Source: Rosa chinensis
Lineage: Eukaryota; Streptophyta; Magnoliopsida; Rosales; Rosaceae
Direction of reading: 5' to 3'
Length of the DNA: 64,000 nt
NCBI RefSeq assembly: GCF_002994745.2
Contig: NC_037094.1
Span: forward strand, 7,362,001-7,426,000
Shown here: positions 34,909-45,656 of the stretch, piece by piece
Layout of the letters: every line of letters starts with the position of its first letter
Numbering within the stretch: the first letter of the stretch is position 1
Program-made: the position numbers and the translations under genes
Notes under the pieces: generated by a model
Seen by the model: only the letters and a program-made list of their open reading frames with translations
What the model was told of the DNA's origin: nothing
Database searches by the model: none

Positions 34909-37284
34909 TAGGGGTCATCATAGGCCGGGTTAGGGCCGGCCCTACCCTAAATTTTAGGGCTTAGGGTCGGGCGGGGTCGGGCCTAGTCAAAGTCAACAAA
35001 ATTTAGAGTCGGGTCGGGACTTAAATATATTAACCTTTACCCTCCCGAAAAACCCGATCCGTTAGGGCCGAAAGGGCCAGGTCAGGCCGACCCTCAAATA
35101 GGGCCGAAATGGGCCAAAAATGACCTTATTTTGTTTAACAAAAAAAAAAACATTATTTTTTTCTTCTCAAAATATGGCTTAATGGTATAAATTGGTGATA
35201 AAAGACTCATTGTTTTTTATTGAACATATTTATATTCATATAATACTTGTAACTTATAACATTTATTAATATTACTTAAGGTGGTTATATTCAATTAACT
35301 ATCTATATAAATCTCCCAATATTAATTGTTGTGTAACAAAGAAAATAGAAATTAAAGAAAACAAAACTTATGAAATCAATTACAAAGAAAGAGATAAATT
35401 GCATATTATAGAAAAAAGAGAAACGTAATTAAAAAATAGAAAAACTATAAAAAAAATTATGGCTTATTCGGGCGTGCCAAAAATTTCGAAATGGAAATTG
35501 ATCAATCTGACATTGCTCATGGAGGGTAACAAGCCTAATAAACTAGTTATACTACATTACAAGGCATATAAGAATTATGTGCGATCCAAAAATTTTGAAA
35601 TGAAAATCGACCAATCTGAAACTTCTCATATGTTTATACAACATTGATAGGTATTGTGTAAATAAATTAGGCCGATCTGCCGTGAATAAGGCGTCCAACG
35701 TAGCGGTCAACGCTTTGCACAAGCAAACTTCCCTAAGGGGAGCGGCACCATGTGCGGACAAACATTGCGGAATTTTGACATTCGTAAGTAGACCCCCTAC
35801 CCATGAGAGTGTGGGAGGTGAAAGATCGAAAAAAGTGAATTGCCAAGGACCAGTTAAGAGCATATTTGTTTTATGTTCTATTTAGGGTATTGAGTTGACC
35901 AGGTAGATCGAGGTCCAACCGAAGACGGAAATTGCTGAAATTTCTACCACTAACATATATTCATATGAAAATAACATCCAGCGGTTCATTTTAAAAAATT
36001 CCATTTCGTCCCCCATTTTGCTCATGGAGGGTAACAAGCCTAATAAACTAGTTATACTACATTACAAGGCATATAAGGATTATGTGCGATCCAAAAAGTT
36101 TGAAATGAAAATCGACCAATCTGAAAATTCTCATATGTTTATACAACATTGATAGGTATTGTGTAAAGAAATTAGGCCGATCTGCCGTGAATAAGGCGTC
36201 CAACGTAGCCGTCAACGCTTTTCACAAGCAAACTTCCCTAAGGGGAGCAGCACCATGCGCGGACAAACGTTGCGGAATTTTGACATCCGTAAGTAGACCC
36301 CCTACCCATGAGAGTGTGGGAGCAAAAGATCGAAAAAAGTGAATTGCCAAGGACCGGTTAAGAGCATATTTGTTTTATGTTCTATTTAGAGTATTAAGTT
36401 GACCGGGTAGATCGAGGTCCAACCGAAGGCGGAAATTGCTGAAATTTCTACCACTAACATATATTCATATGAAAACAACATCCAGCGGTTTATTTTAAAA
36501 AATTCCATTTCGTCCCCCATTTTGCTCATGGAGGGTAACCTCAATCATTTAAATGCAATGTATAAGTTATACAACTTTAGGAGGCAAATTGGTATAGACC
36601 AACATATTTGTAATTAAATTTGAAATTTTTATCTTATATCTATGCACATCCATTGATGAAATATTTAAAAATGTGATGTAAAAAAATTAGCACGTTTTGC
36701 GGTTGTTACTCCATCGGTCAACCAAGAAAACATACAAGTGAATATGGTTGACCAATCCGATCGGGTTCGAAACTATGGTGAAATTGACTAAATTTTTAAC
36801 CACACGCATAATTTATTGTAATAATCACATTAAACGGTTGATTTTCTCATTTTCTTTGAATTGATAGAGGTTGCTCTTTGGAGTGTATGATATAAAAATA
36901 TAGATTTATAAAAAAATTAGTGTCCATTCTCTTTGGAGTGTATGATATAAAAATTAGATTTACATAAATTAATTGGGTTCAACTGTTCAATCTAATGCTC
37001 ATTCTCTAAAATAACATATTTCTTATTTCTTTTTATGTAAATATGTAATATAGAAAAATAATAAAAATAAAATAAAAATTTTAGGGCCCGGGCCGGGCCG
37101 AGCTTTTAGGGCAGGGCCGGGCTTGGCCCTTTCGGGCTAAATCGGGCCGGGCCGTAGGGTAGGGCCGGGTTTCATTTGCATGACCCTCACCCTACCCTAT
37201 TTGAGAAAGGGTCGGGCCGGCCCGCCCTAATGGAATGGCAGGGCCGGGCGGGCTTAGGGCCCAAGGGCCATATGATGAGGCCTA
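34909..37284. mobile_element. Non-autonomous hAT transposon with internal 505-bp tandem repeats
   Basis: The ends are TAGGGGTCATCATAGG on the left and, read inward from the right, TAGGCCTCATCATATGG. They are flanked by the exact 8-bp duplication gactactt at 34901-34908 and 37285-37292. An 8-bp duplication and TAGgG-type ends mark the hAT superfamily. Both subterminal regions are packed with GGGCCGGG/GGGTCGGG-type motifs, while the interior is AT-rich. The interior carries two near-identical units starting 35514 and 36019, plus the first few bases of a third at 36523. No transposase frame is seen. Confidence 0.9.
35514..36540. repeat. Two and a fraction tandem copies of a 505-bp unit inside the hAT element
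   Basis: The unit starts 'tgctcatggagggtaac' and includes 'gccgatctgccgtgaataag', 'cttccctaaggggagc' and 'accccctacccatgagag'. The spacing is 505 then 504 bp. The first two copies differ by scattered point changes and a short indel near 35815/36320. The third stops after about 17 bases, then the sequence changes. Confidence 0.88.
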
Positions 37285-37583
37285 GACTACTTAAAATGCA
37301 TACACCACTGTTTACCATTATTGCCCTTCCCCACGGATCCCTATTGACTCCCTTTGACTGTGGTCCCCACTCCCTTTTCTCCATCTTTTTTATTTTTTTA
37401 TTAAGTTTACCTATGAATCTATGAGTATCAGATCAAGAAGTAGTGCTGGATTTTCTGATCTGTTTTGTTTTCTTGGTTCTTTATAATATTCATGGGCTGC
37501 AAGCCTGCAACTTGAGCAAAAAGCTTAATCTTTAGGCATGGAGCTGTATTGATCTGCTGTGTTTCTTTCATTGTTTTATTTAG

Positions 37584-39591
37584 GGTTGGGTTTTTTACTT
37601 TAACAGTGTCTGAACTCTTCGAGGACTTTTGAAATGATACATGAACTTTCAAAGTTATCAATGTGATACATGAACTCATTTTTTCGTATCAACGTCGTAC
37701 CTGGGTCGGTTTCTGTCACAGAACCGTTAACTATAACCACGTGTCTAGCAAGTGAGGCACAAAATAAGGGTAAAAATGACCTTTCCCACTTCCTTTAGTT
37801 CTTCACGGGGTTTTTTATTTCAACAGTGTCTGAACTCTTCGAGGACTTTTGAAATGATACCTGAACTTTCAAAGTTATCAATGTGATACTGGACTCATTT
37901 TTTCGTATCAACGTCATACCTGCGGTCGAATTCTGTCACAGAACCGTTAACTATGACCACGTGCCCAGCATGTGAGGCACTTAATGAGGTTAAAAGACTA
38001 ATTTACCCTCAAAAGTATTGTTTTTTATTTTTTTTTGCTTTCTTTCTTTCTTTTTGTCTTTCTTGTTTTTCTTTTTCGACATCTTCTTCCCTCTGATTTG
38101 TCCCCTCCGATTGGAAGCCATGGCCGCAAATCAGATCTCACCTTCTCTCTCAACCATCCAACCATTTCCAAACACTACCTGACTACAACCACACTGAACT
38201 CAGTTAGATCGATATGGCTACCTTGCAAAAATTCAAGCTCATCGCCACTCAATGCCCGTCGTCGCCTGAAGCTCCACGCGCAGCCTATCCGCCAGCCCAG
38301 TCATCCACCTCCGCTGCCGTAAAACCCTCATATTGTTTCTCACCCGCCCTGACCTTAGCCGATTGGCTCGCCGGAGTACCTCGTCTGATGCTCCCACTAA
38401 GTACTAACATTACAGCCGCGAATAACCAAAGGCCGGTTCTTTTTTTGACAAATTGATTAGAAACTGGAATCAGTGAAATGATCATTGCCCCATTGTTCGA
38501 TAAATCATATACATATAGATACAGTTATACACAGACACGCAGTCGTGAAAAAATTAGTTTTGGGTTTTCTCCCATCATCACCATCCTTCACCTTTTCACT
38601 GCTGTTGAGAGAGAGAAAGAGAGTTGTAGAGAGAGACTCTCAGTTTCCTTCACTTTTGCAGATTTTGATTCAATTACAAAGACACGGACTATTTTTGAAA
38701 TTCATAAACTTATGCTGTGATGTTAGTTGCGGTGAGGAAGCTGAGTGCCACGACAGCGTGGCCCGCCTCTGTCATATCTCCGGCAAGCTGCACAAGAAGG
38801 TTTGGATTGCCGCCGGTCATATTCTCTCTCTCTCTCTCTCTCTCTAATCCCTCTGTTTGAAATTTCAGGCAAATTTCAAGTCTTAGATATGGAGGCCAAG
38901 AGTTGTGAAATCGTCTACACCACTCCAGCCTGCAATAAATTCAGAGAAGCAAAGCCGTCGAGCAAGCTGGGATTGGAGAACTCCGACGAGATGGAGTCCC
39001 CGGCGGAGTCCGTCCATCAGAGAATTGGATTCAAGTTTTGCTTTGGGTTTTGCATTTTGCTAGGAAATGTCATCATCCCATCTGATTGCATTTTTCAGGT
39101 GGAAAAGGAAATAGAAATGGAGAAGAGGAACTGAAGGTACGACGGGACACGTGAAGAACTAAAGGAAGTGGGAAATGTCATTTTTACCCTTATTATTGTG
39201 CCTCACGTGCTGGGCATGTGGTTATAGTTAACGGTTCTGTGACGGAAATCGACCGCATGTACGACGTTGATACGAAAAAATGAGTTCAGGTATCACATTG
39301 ATAACTTTGAAAGTTCAGGTATCATTTCAAAAGTCTTCGAAGAGTTCAAGACACTGTTGAAGTAAAAAAATCATTTTTTATACTTTTGAGGGTAAATTAG
39401 TCTTTTAACCTCATTAAGTACCTCACATGTTGAGCACGTGGTCATAGTTAACGGTTCTGTGACTGAAATTGACCGCAGGTACGACGTTGATACGAAAAAA
39501 TGAGTCAAGGTATCACATTGATAACTTTGAAAGTTCAGACATCATTTCAAAAGTCATCGAAGAGTTCAGGCACTGTTGAAGTAAAAAACCC
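37584..39591. mobile_element. Mutator-like element with long inverted repeats carrying gene fragments (Pack-MULE candidate)
   Basis: Flanked by the exact 10-bp repeat ttttatttag (37574-37583 and 39592-39601). The left end is ggttGGGTTTTTTAC; the right end reads GGGTTTTTTAC inward, so the left has four extra bases. Each terminus is made of two tandem units of about 220 bp (left about 37588-37806 and 37807-38020, right about 39142-39366 and 39367-39591). The right pair is inverted relative to the left pair, giving inverted repeats of about 430 bp. The middle of about 1.1 kb is more GC-rich and looks exon-derived (see the next entry). There is no transposase. Confidence 0.85.
38214..38440 (+). 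pseudogene. Captured gene fragment inside the Mutator-like element
   Basis: It starts MATLQKFKLIATQC. After a frame change near 38270 it reads RSLSASPVIHLRCRKTL and continues to a stop just before 38410. I recall plant proteins beginning MATLQKFK..ATQC with a downstream SPVIHLRRRKTL-like block, which would make this a frameshifted copy of such an exon. That match is from memory and has not been searched. A further GC-rich stretch at 38720-39130, with CT microsatellite 38824-38845 between, may be a second captured piece. Confidence 0.5.
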
Positions 39592-39601
39592 TTTTATTTA
39601 G

Positions 39602-40491
39602 TACAATTTTCCATGCCTTATTTATTTTACCAAAATATTTTGTGCCATCCCCACATGTTGCAGAAGATAATAGTTGCAGTGTTCTTAAACCAAGTCCAGC
39701 ATTGATGCTTACCATCAAATCAGATATTCAATGACAGAGCTAGAAATTTATTTTTATAGAAGTTTAGTGCCATTGTTTAGAGTCTAAAATTCGTGGATAA
39801 TTTCTTTAGGGGCAATGAAGGATATTGGAGTGTAGCTTATTCGAGGAGATAATGTTGATTCTTTGCTCAATAATGGACTAGTTATAGGACTCTGAGAGCA
39901 AGTTCACCAGTGGGTCACCAAATCACATACTATTCACTGCTTTTTTTGTGTATTTTCACTCTCTAGGTCACGGACACAGTGTATTTCATGCCCTGAGTAG
40001 CCATGTGTCACCCTGGGTCACTTTCTGGGTCACCTTGGTGACCTGCAAGCTGACCTGGTGACCCAAGTTTTATTAGAAACTGTACCCGTGACCCATAGAG
40101 TGGAAATAAACACTAAAAAACAGTAAATAGTAAGTGACCTGGTGACTCAACGGGTGAATTTGGAGTTGTATGCGCTCCATATTTGCAGCATGGGCATTTG
40201 AGATTTTTTTTTTCTTCTGATAAAATTCAGGTGTTGAAAGTGGAATTCCATCTCATTATGGTCTAGAGTAGTTGAGAATAATGGAGCCATGGAGGCCACC
40301 TGCATAGTTCGTACATAGGAATGGAAACATATAGGTTTTATTGTTTGCTAGTTTCTTGAAACAGGAAGGAAGATTCATTCTTAATATTGCTAGCTCGTTT
40401 GGTATCTCATTTCCTCTGCAGAGAATCAATTGCATGTGAGATGCCAAAATGGTTTTCTCTAATTCTTGTAAATATGTCATTCTACTATTCA

Positions 40492-40522
<31 letters not shown>

Positions 40523-40690
40523 CTAAAAATAGAAAAAAAAAGAGAGGTAGAACTCCACATTACACACACACACACGTATATCATAAAAACCTTCTTGGAA
40601 ATGTATGTATTCTTCTGGCCGGTAAAATTAGGCTAATGCAGAACCATTCATGCAAGCTATAAATCATTCCTATTCCTGCTCAACCTACTG
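39602..40690. other. Spacer with a MITE-like element
   Basis: At about 39894-40170, inverted ends are visible: 'gttcaccagtgggtcacc' on the left, and 'gactcaacgggtgaat' on the right, which reads 'attcacccgttgagtcacc' inward. The inverted similarity continues through 'actattcactg/actatttactg'. The element is about 275 bp, rich in GGTCACC motifs, and no clear target duplication was fixed. An AT microsatellite lies at 40497-40521. No coding region. Confidence 0.55.
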
Positions 40691-40695
40691 AAAAT

Positions 40696-41264
40696 TCCAG
40701 AGTCATACATAAACTAATACGGTGAATGATGGATCCTCAGCATGCATTTGAGATGCCCAGACTGTTATCTGGTTCTAGTGGTCCTGTACTCCTGTGGATT
40801 AAAGCTATATTTACCTAAAATATCATTTTCCATATTTTCACAACATGTGAATAAAAAGTCCCAAGTTATAGTTGATTTAGTAATACAATTGACTCTGTCG
40901 ATCAAACTGGGATTTGAAAACTGTACGGCAGGGCATCTAGAATATAGAAGCTAAAATACCAAGTAAACTAACATGGTGAATGGCAAAATCCTCAGCATAG
41001 ATAAACTAATATGATATTCTAGAATATCAACTAAAATTCCAGTCATAGATAAACTAATATGGGGAATGATAATTCCTCAGCATGCATTTGAGAATTATAA
41101 GATGCTCATGTTTTTGTTCTAGTGGTCCTATGGAATAAAGCTTTATTTACCTAAAATATCATTTTCCATAGTTGATTTAGGAATGCATTGACTTTGCTGA
41201 TCAAGCTGGGATTTGAAAATTCCGTATGGCAGGCAATGAGGGCATCTAGAATATATAAGCTAAA
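40696..41264. repeat. Tandem duplication of an about 340-bp unit
   Basis: Copy 1 is about 40696-40953 and copy 2 about 41036-41264. Both have 'catacataaact/catagataaact', 'ctcagcatgcatttgaga', 'gttctagtggtcct', 'atttacctaaaatatcattt' and 'gggatttgaaaa'. Both end in 'gcatctagaatata'. The Mutator-like element at 41265 is inserted at the end of copy 2, so copy 1 serves as an empty-site reference. Confidence 0.8.
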
Positions 41265-42531
41265 GGATTAAACATTGTTTAGTCCTTAAATTTTTGTCCT
41301 AAAAAAACTTCAATCTTTGGCCTTCTAATTTCACACGTTTAGTCCTTGTACTCTTAAATTTTGGATTAATAGGTCTATTCCGTTACTCTCCGTCCAAAAA
41401 TTCCGTTAACTCGCTGACGTAGCAGTAATTTCGCGAAAAAAATGTCCATCATACCCTAATTTCTTTTTTCTTTAATTTATCCTTTTTTTTTTCTTTCCCG
41501 GTTTACCTCTTCTTTTCTCTCCCCTGTAGAGACTTCAGCACAACGCCTCCGTCTCACTCCACCGAGTTCACCAAAAAAAAAAAACTCCACCGCGCTTCAA
41601 TTCTCAATTCCCATTTTCACTTCTAAGATCCAAAAAATTACCAGAGCTCTAGAACAAGGACACCAAATCTCACTCTCCGATCTGAAAAACCCACCTCCCT
41701 CTTCGTCACCAGAGGTCTTCGTCGTCGTCTTGCTCTCGTTGTTGTGAGATTCAGAGGGTTTGGCCGAACAGCATATGTACCTTCATTCTCCACCGGAACC
41801 GAGAAATTGCTCTCTTCTCTGCTCGATCATTGCTTGACAGCAGAGCTTCAAGGCCAGAAGCATGTACGCCAATCTTTCCCATTCCAAGCGCAACCCCAAG
41901 TGAGTCGATTTGCATGTGTGTTCGATTTGAGTGGTCAAGTTTTGATCTTGGTTAGAAGTTACGTCTTTTGATCAATTTTTTGATTGTTGATTTTGGAAGA
42001 GTAAGGACTAGGGTTTTGCAGGTCGCCATTGGAGAAGAGGGAGATTTTCATTTTGGATATGGTTTTGGGCGGCGGAACAGTGGCGTTGGTGATGGTTGTG
42101 GGGATTGGGGCATGGAGCTGTTTGGCCTGGAATTAGGATTTGATGGTACTGGGGTTTTTGTAGGGTTTGGATGGAGCTCATGGATTGTTGATGATTGAGG
42201 CATGGAGCTCCGTCTCCTCTCGGTTTTTGTCAATGGGAGAGAGAAGAATTTGACAATGGGTTTTTGTTTATTTGAAGGAGAAGGGCAAGGTTGTAGATGA
42301 GATCGATGGAGGCGTTGTGCTGACTATTGAGGTTTCTATAGGGGAGAGAGAAGAAGAGATAAACCGGATTTCAAAAAAGAAAGCTAAAATATTTAAAAGG
42401 GTCCTTGACCTAAAGCACTAAAATTGGCCAAAATTATCTCATTTATCCTAGCAACAAATTTTTATTCCTACTTACTCAATTTCAAGTAAAATGACAATTT
42501 CGCCCTCCGTATAATTGAGAAACTACATCCA

Positions 42532-42582
<51 letters not shown>

Positions 42583-43802
42583 TCCCTCTCTCTCTCTCCC
42601 CTAGATATCAACGCCGGAGCTCTGGCAAAACCACAATGGTATCTATCTCTCTCTCTCTCTCTCTCCTAGATATCAACGCCGGAGCTTCGGCAAAACCACA
42701 ATGGTATCGTTACAAACTGAAACGACGCCATTGCAGACTTTACGAGCTCGCCGGCGCCGTTGAAGAAGAAGACGATGATCGAAGACAAGGTATGATCGAG
42801 TCAGTGACGATATGAAGGTGCACCATCTGAGAATCAGAGAAGATCTAAAGGTGCACGATCTGAGAACCAACGAATCCAATAGGAAGCCTTCTCTCTCTTC
42901 CTCCGCCGAACCACGTAATCCGATTTGGACTAGACGATTTGCGGAACGGCAGTAGGGCTCTGTTGAAGACACCGAGCGCCCCACCATCTCTGGCTTGGCC
43001 TGTGATAAGGTCGGGTCGCCGCTGGAATCAATTTTTTGGTGCATTGAATGCTGACCCAATCAACCTCTCCGCCATGTAAGGTTGCTTCGCTCTGGATGAT
43101 CGCTGGCTCTTCTCGTACCTGAAAGAGATGATACAAATCAATTTTGGGTGCCTAGAGCATTTTCTGGGTGCCCAACTCACTTTTTTTTAGTCAAATGTGG
43201 GCATGAGGCCCAAAATGAAAGAAAAAAGAAAAAGTTTTGTTGCAGGGTAATAAAGGGTTATTGGGCAATAGAGGTCTGTTAAAGGTCTATTAGGGGAAGG
43301 GGGGGGGGGGCAATGGACGTTGAATTAATGTAATCTCCTCTTTTTTTTTTCTTTAATCAAAGTTTTATTTGTCTAATTTTAGGGAGATTAATTCTCATTC
43401 CGGCCACCTTTTTTCTTTAATCAAAGTTTTATTTGTCTAATTTTAGGGAGATTAATTCTCATTCTGGCCACCGAAAGTTCTATTGAGGGGCAATTCAGGT
43501 CTATTGGGAGGCAATAGCGGTTTATTGCCCTTCTATTGGGGGGCAATAGACGTTTATTAGAGGCAATAAACATTTCCAGCAACCTATGAGATATCCGACA
43601 TCTCTTTGGGGACCTCCGACAAGGTTTTCAGAAAAGTCCGGTAGGCTGCTGCCGATGACCGGCGGCCAGTGACCGGGTTCAGGCCACCGATGACTAGAAT
43701 TCGGCGGTAGGTTACCGGATTCAGGAGACCGATGACAGGAATCCGGCTATCAGTGACGGGGCTCTGGCGAAGTCTCCTATGGTTTCTCTCTCTTCTATTT
43801 TA

Positions 43803-43849
<47 letters not shown>

Positions 43850-44362
43850 AAGTAACAAAGGGGTGAGGGTAAAATAGTCTCAAAAATAAACCAACAATAA
43901 AATTTAATGGGATATTAGGGAAGACTTCTTTAGAGTATTTTGGATAATGGGGAATTAAAACAAATTAATGGGGTAAGTGGGAAAAAAAATCCTTAGAAAT
44001 AGGGTAAATGGACAAAAATCCTATTCAAAAAGTAAAATTAAAAGAATGAAGCTTTGAAAACCCAGATGGGGAAGCACAGTGCACGACCATTGGGAAGTGA
44101 CGAGGCTGAGATTTTGGACACTGATGTCTATGTTGTGAAGTGTGGTTTTGGCCGAAAAAGAGCAACAAATCCATGAAACAGTGCGTTGGGTGAGAGTTGC
44201 TTTGAGGTGTAGGAGATGAGAATCCAAATGAGAGGAGTGGTTGCGGTGCGGAGTGAAGTGTGAAGAGGAGGAGCTTTGTGAAGAAGATCTTGGTGGGTTT
44301 GGAAGTGCTGGTTCAGAATGCTGAGGTCTTTGTAGGGGAGGGAGAAGAAGAGGTAAACCGCA

Positions 44363-44402
<40 letters not shown>

Positions 44403-44606
44403 TATTTTTTAAGTGAGGGTACAATATACATTTTCCAGCAGAATGACTGCCACGTCAACGAGTTAACGGAGTTTTTGGACGGAAAGTAAAAGAATAGACC
44501 TATTGGTTCAAAATTTAAGAGTACAAAACTAAACGTGTGGAATTAGAAAGCCAGAGACTGAAGTGTTTTTCGGGCAAAAATTTAAGGACTAAATAATATT
44601 TAATCC
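41265..44606. mobile_element. Composite Mutator-like element with captured, exon-like sequence
   Basis: The exact 9-bp duplication taagctaaa flanks it at 41256-41264 and 44607-44615. The ends GGATTAAACATTGTTTAGTCC (left) and GGATTAAATATTATTTAGTCC (right, read inward) begin inverted repeats. These run about 280 bp inward, to the 'cggtttacctcttctt' block. A third, inverted copy of the inner part of the left repeat lies at about 42300-42395. The interior includes an exon-like start MYANLSHSKRNPK followed directly by a gtgagt donor at about 41900. It also includes a GC-rich exon-like stretch at 42690-43080, a duplicated 60-bp piece with CT microsatellites (42540-42710) and a 67-bp tandem duplication (43330-43470). 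No transposase. Confidence 0.85.
42400..44035. mobile_element. Possible nested Mutator-like element
   Basis: Weak inverted similarity between the two edges: 'catttatcctagcaacaa...cctacttactc' on the left, and 'catttaccctatttctaagg...cccacttaccc' read inward from the right. The flanks are atttaaaag (42391-42399) and aattaaaag (44036-44044), one mismatch in nine. This would explain why the enclosing element has a third partial terminal-repeat copy next to the left flank. Confidence 0.4.
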
Positions 44607-44615
44607 TAAGCTAAA

Positions 44616-45520
44616 ATACCAACCAGTGCAATCTGTGTGTTAGTAATATAAAATCATTTAAGTAGCTCTTTTGTCATTTTTGTTCTAGAATCCAGACTAT
44701 GAATATGAACATCGCAAAAGATAAAAGACCTGGTAATAGCCAGCATGTTGGGTGATCAGTACTCAATTAATTTGTAGGATTATTCAAATCAGTAAATCAC
44801 TAGGGAGCTTTTGAAGTTCTATCACCTTCTTTGGTTCCTGGCTAGCTTTTTTGTTTCCAGCAAAACACAGACCTCCAGTACCTATTGTTTTTTTTTTTTT
44901 TTTCCCCAAAGCTATATAACCGATTTCATTTCTGCAATAGAGAAATTTCCGATTTAGAGGTTACTTCTTTAACAAGCAAGTGGGCCAGAAAATGTATGAA
45001 CGCCCTATTGTTTTTTTGCAACTAAATAGTCAAGAGTGGAGCCTGGAGAGTTATTGTCAGGAATAAATATTAAAGCAACCACCATACCAGGTTAAGCCCC
45101 CTGTTAACCTTTTAACTTTATGCATAAGCAGAGAAGCTTCCTTTGAATCTGTCCAAGACCTTTGTATTTACCCTTCACGTTTTCCTTGTCCATTTCCCTT
45201 TTGGGTCAAGAATTACTTAACCTTATCAGAAGCAATATAATCCTTCCAGTAAAGTATGGAACATCTAAATATATTAATTCACCAAAATCAAATTCATCAA
45301 TCATTATTATAAAATCATTAAGACAATAAGACTGCCAACATGCGTATCTAAATCTATTTCGAGTGTTCCACATGAAGGTTGACATTTAAAGCTAGCTTGA
45401 CTTTGCAGCACATATTTTCGTAATTTCCCACCTCCTCCTTCATGAACTTATTGACCCCCAGCCTCCAAAGCTATTGGTCCTCAAAAAAAAAAAAAAAAAA
45501 CTTGGCCACCAACAACCCTT
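44616..45520. other. Upstream flank of the subtilase gene
   Basis: AT-rich, no coding region. A poly-T run at about 44886-44904 is bracketed by 'cctattgttttttt' at about 44880 and about 45004, hinting at a short minus-strand non-LTR insertion. It is too degraded to call. Confidence 0.4.
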
Positions 45521-45526
45521 ATGCTG

Positions 45527-45536
45527 TTTATAAAAA
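45527..45536 (+). promoter_or_regulatory. TATA-like box of the subtilase gene
   Basis: tttataaaaa, 121 bp upstream of the chosen ATG at 45657, consistent with a leader of about 90 nt. Confidence 0.5.
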
Positions 45537-45656
45537 GATAACTTTCTTGATCCATAATTCAATAATATATATAGAGTCATGTATCTCTAGCTCAACATGT
45601 TAATCCTCAGTTGATCTTTGGTCAGCCTCCTCATCTTCTCTCTTTCTCCAGAAACT

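Noticed and set aside
38035..38322. 95-codon frame with a hydrophobic start
   Set aside because: It starts in a T-rich tract of the transposon arm and overlaps the better supported captured frame.
41968..42198. Glycine-rich 76-codon frame inside the composite Mutator-like element
   Set aside because: Low-complexity reading of G-rich cargo. The exon-like splice context upstream is in another frame.
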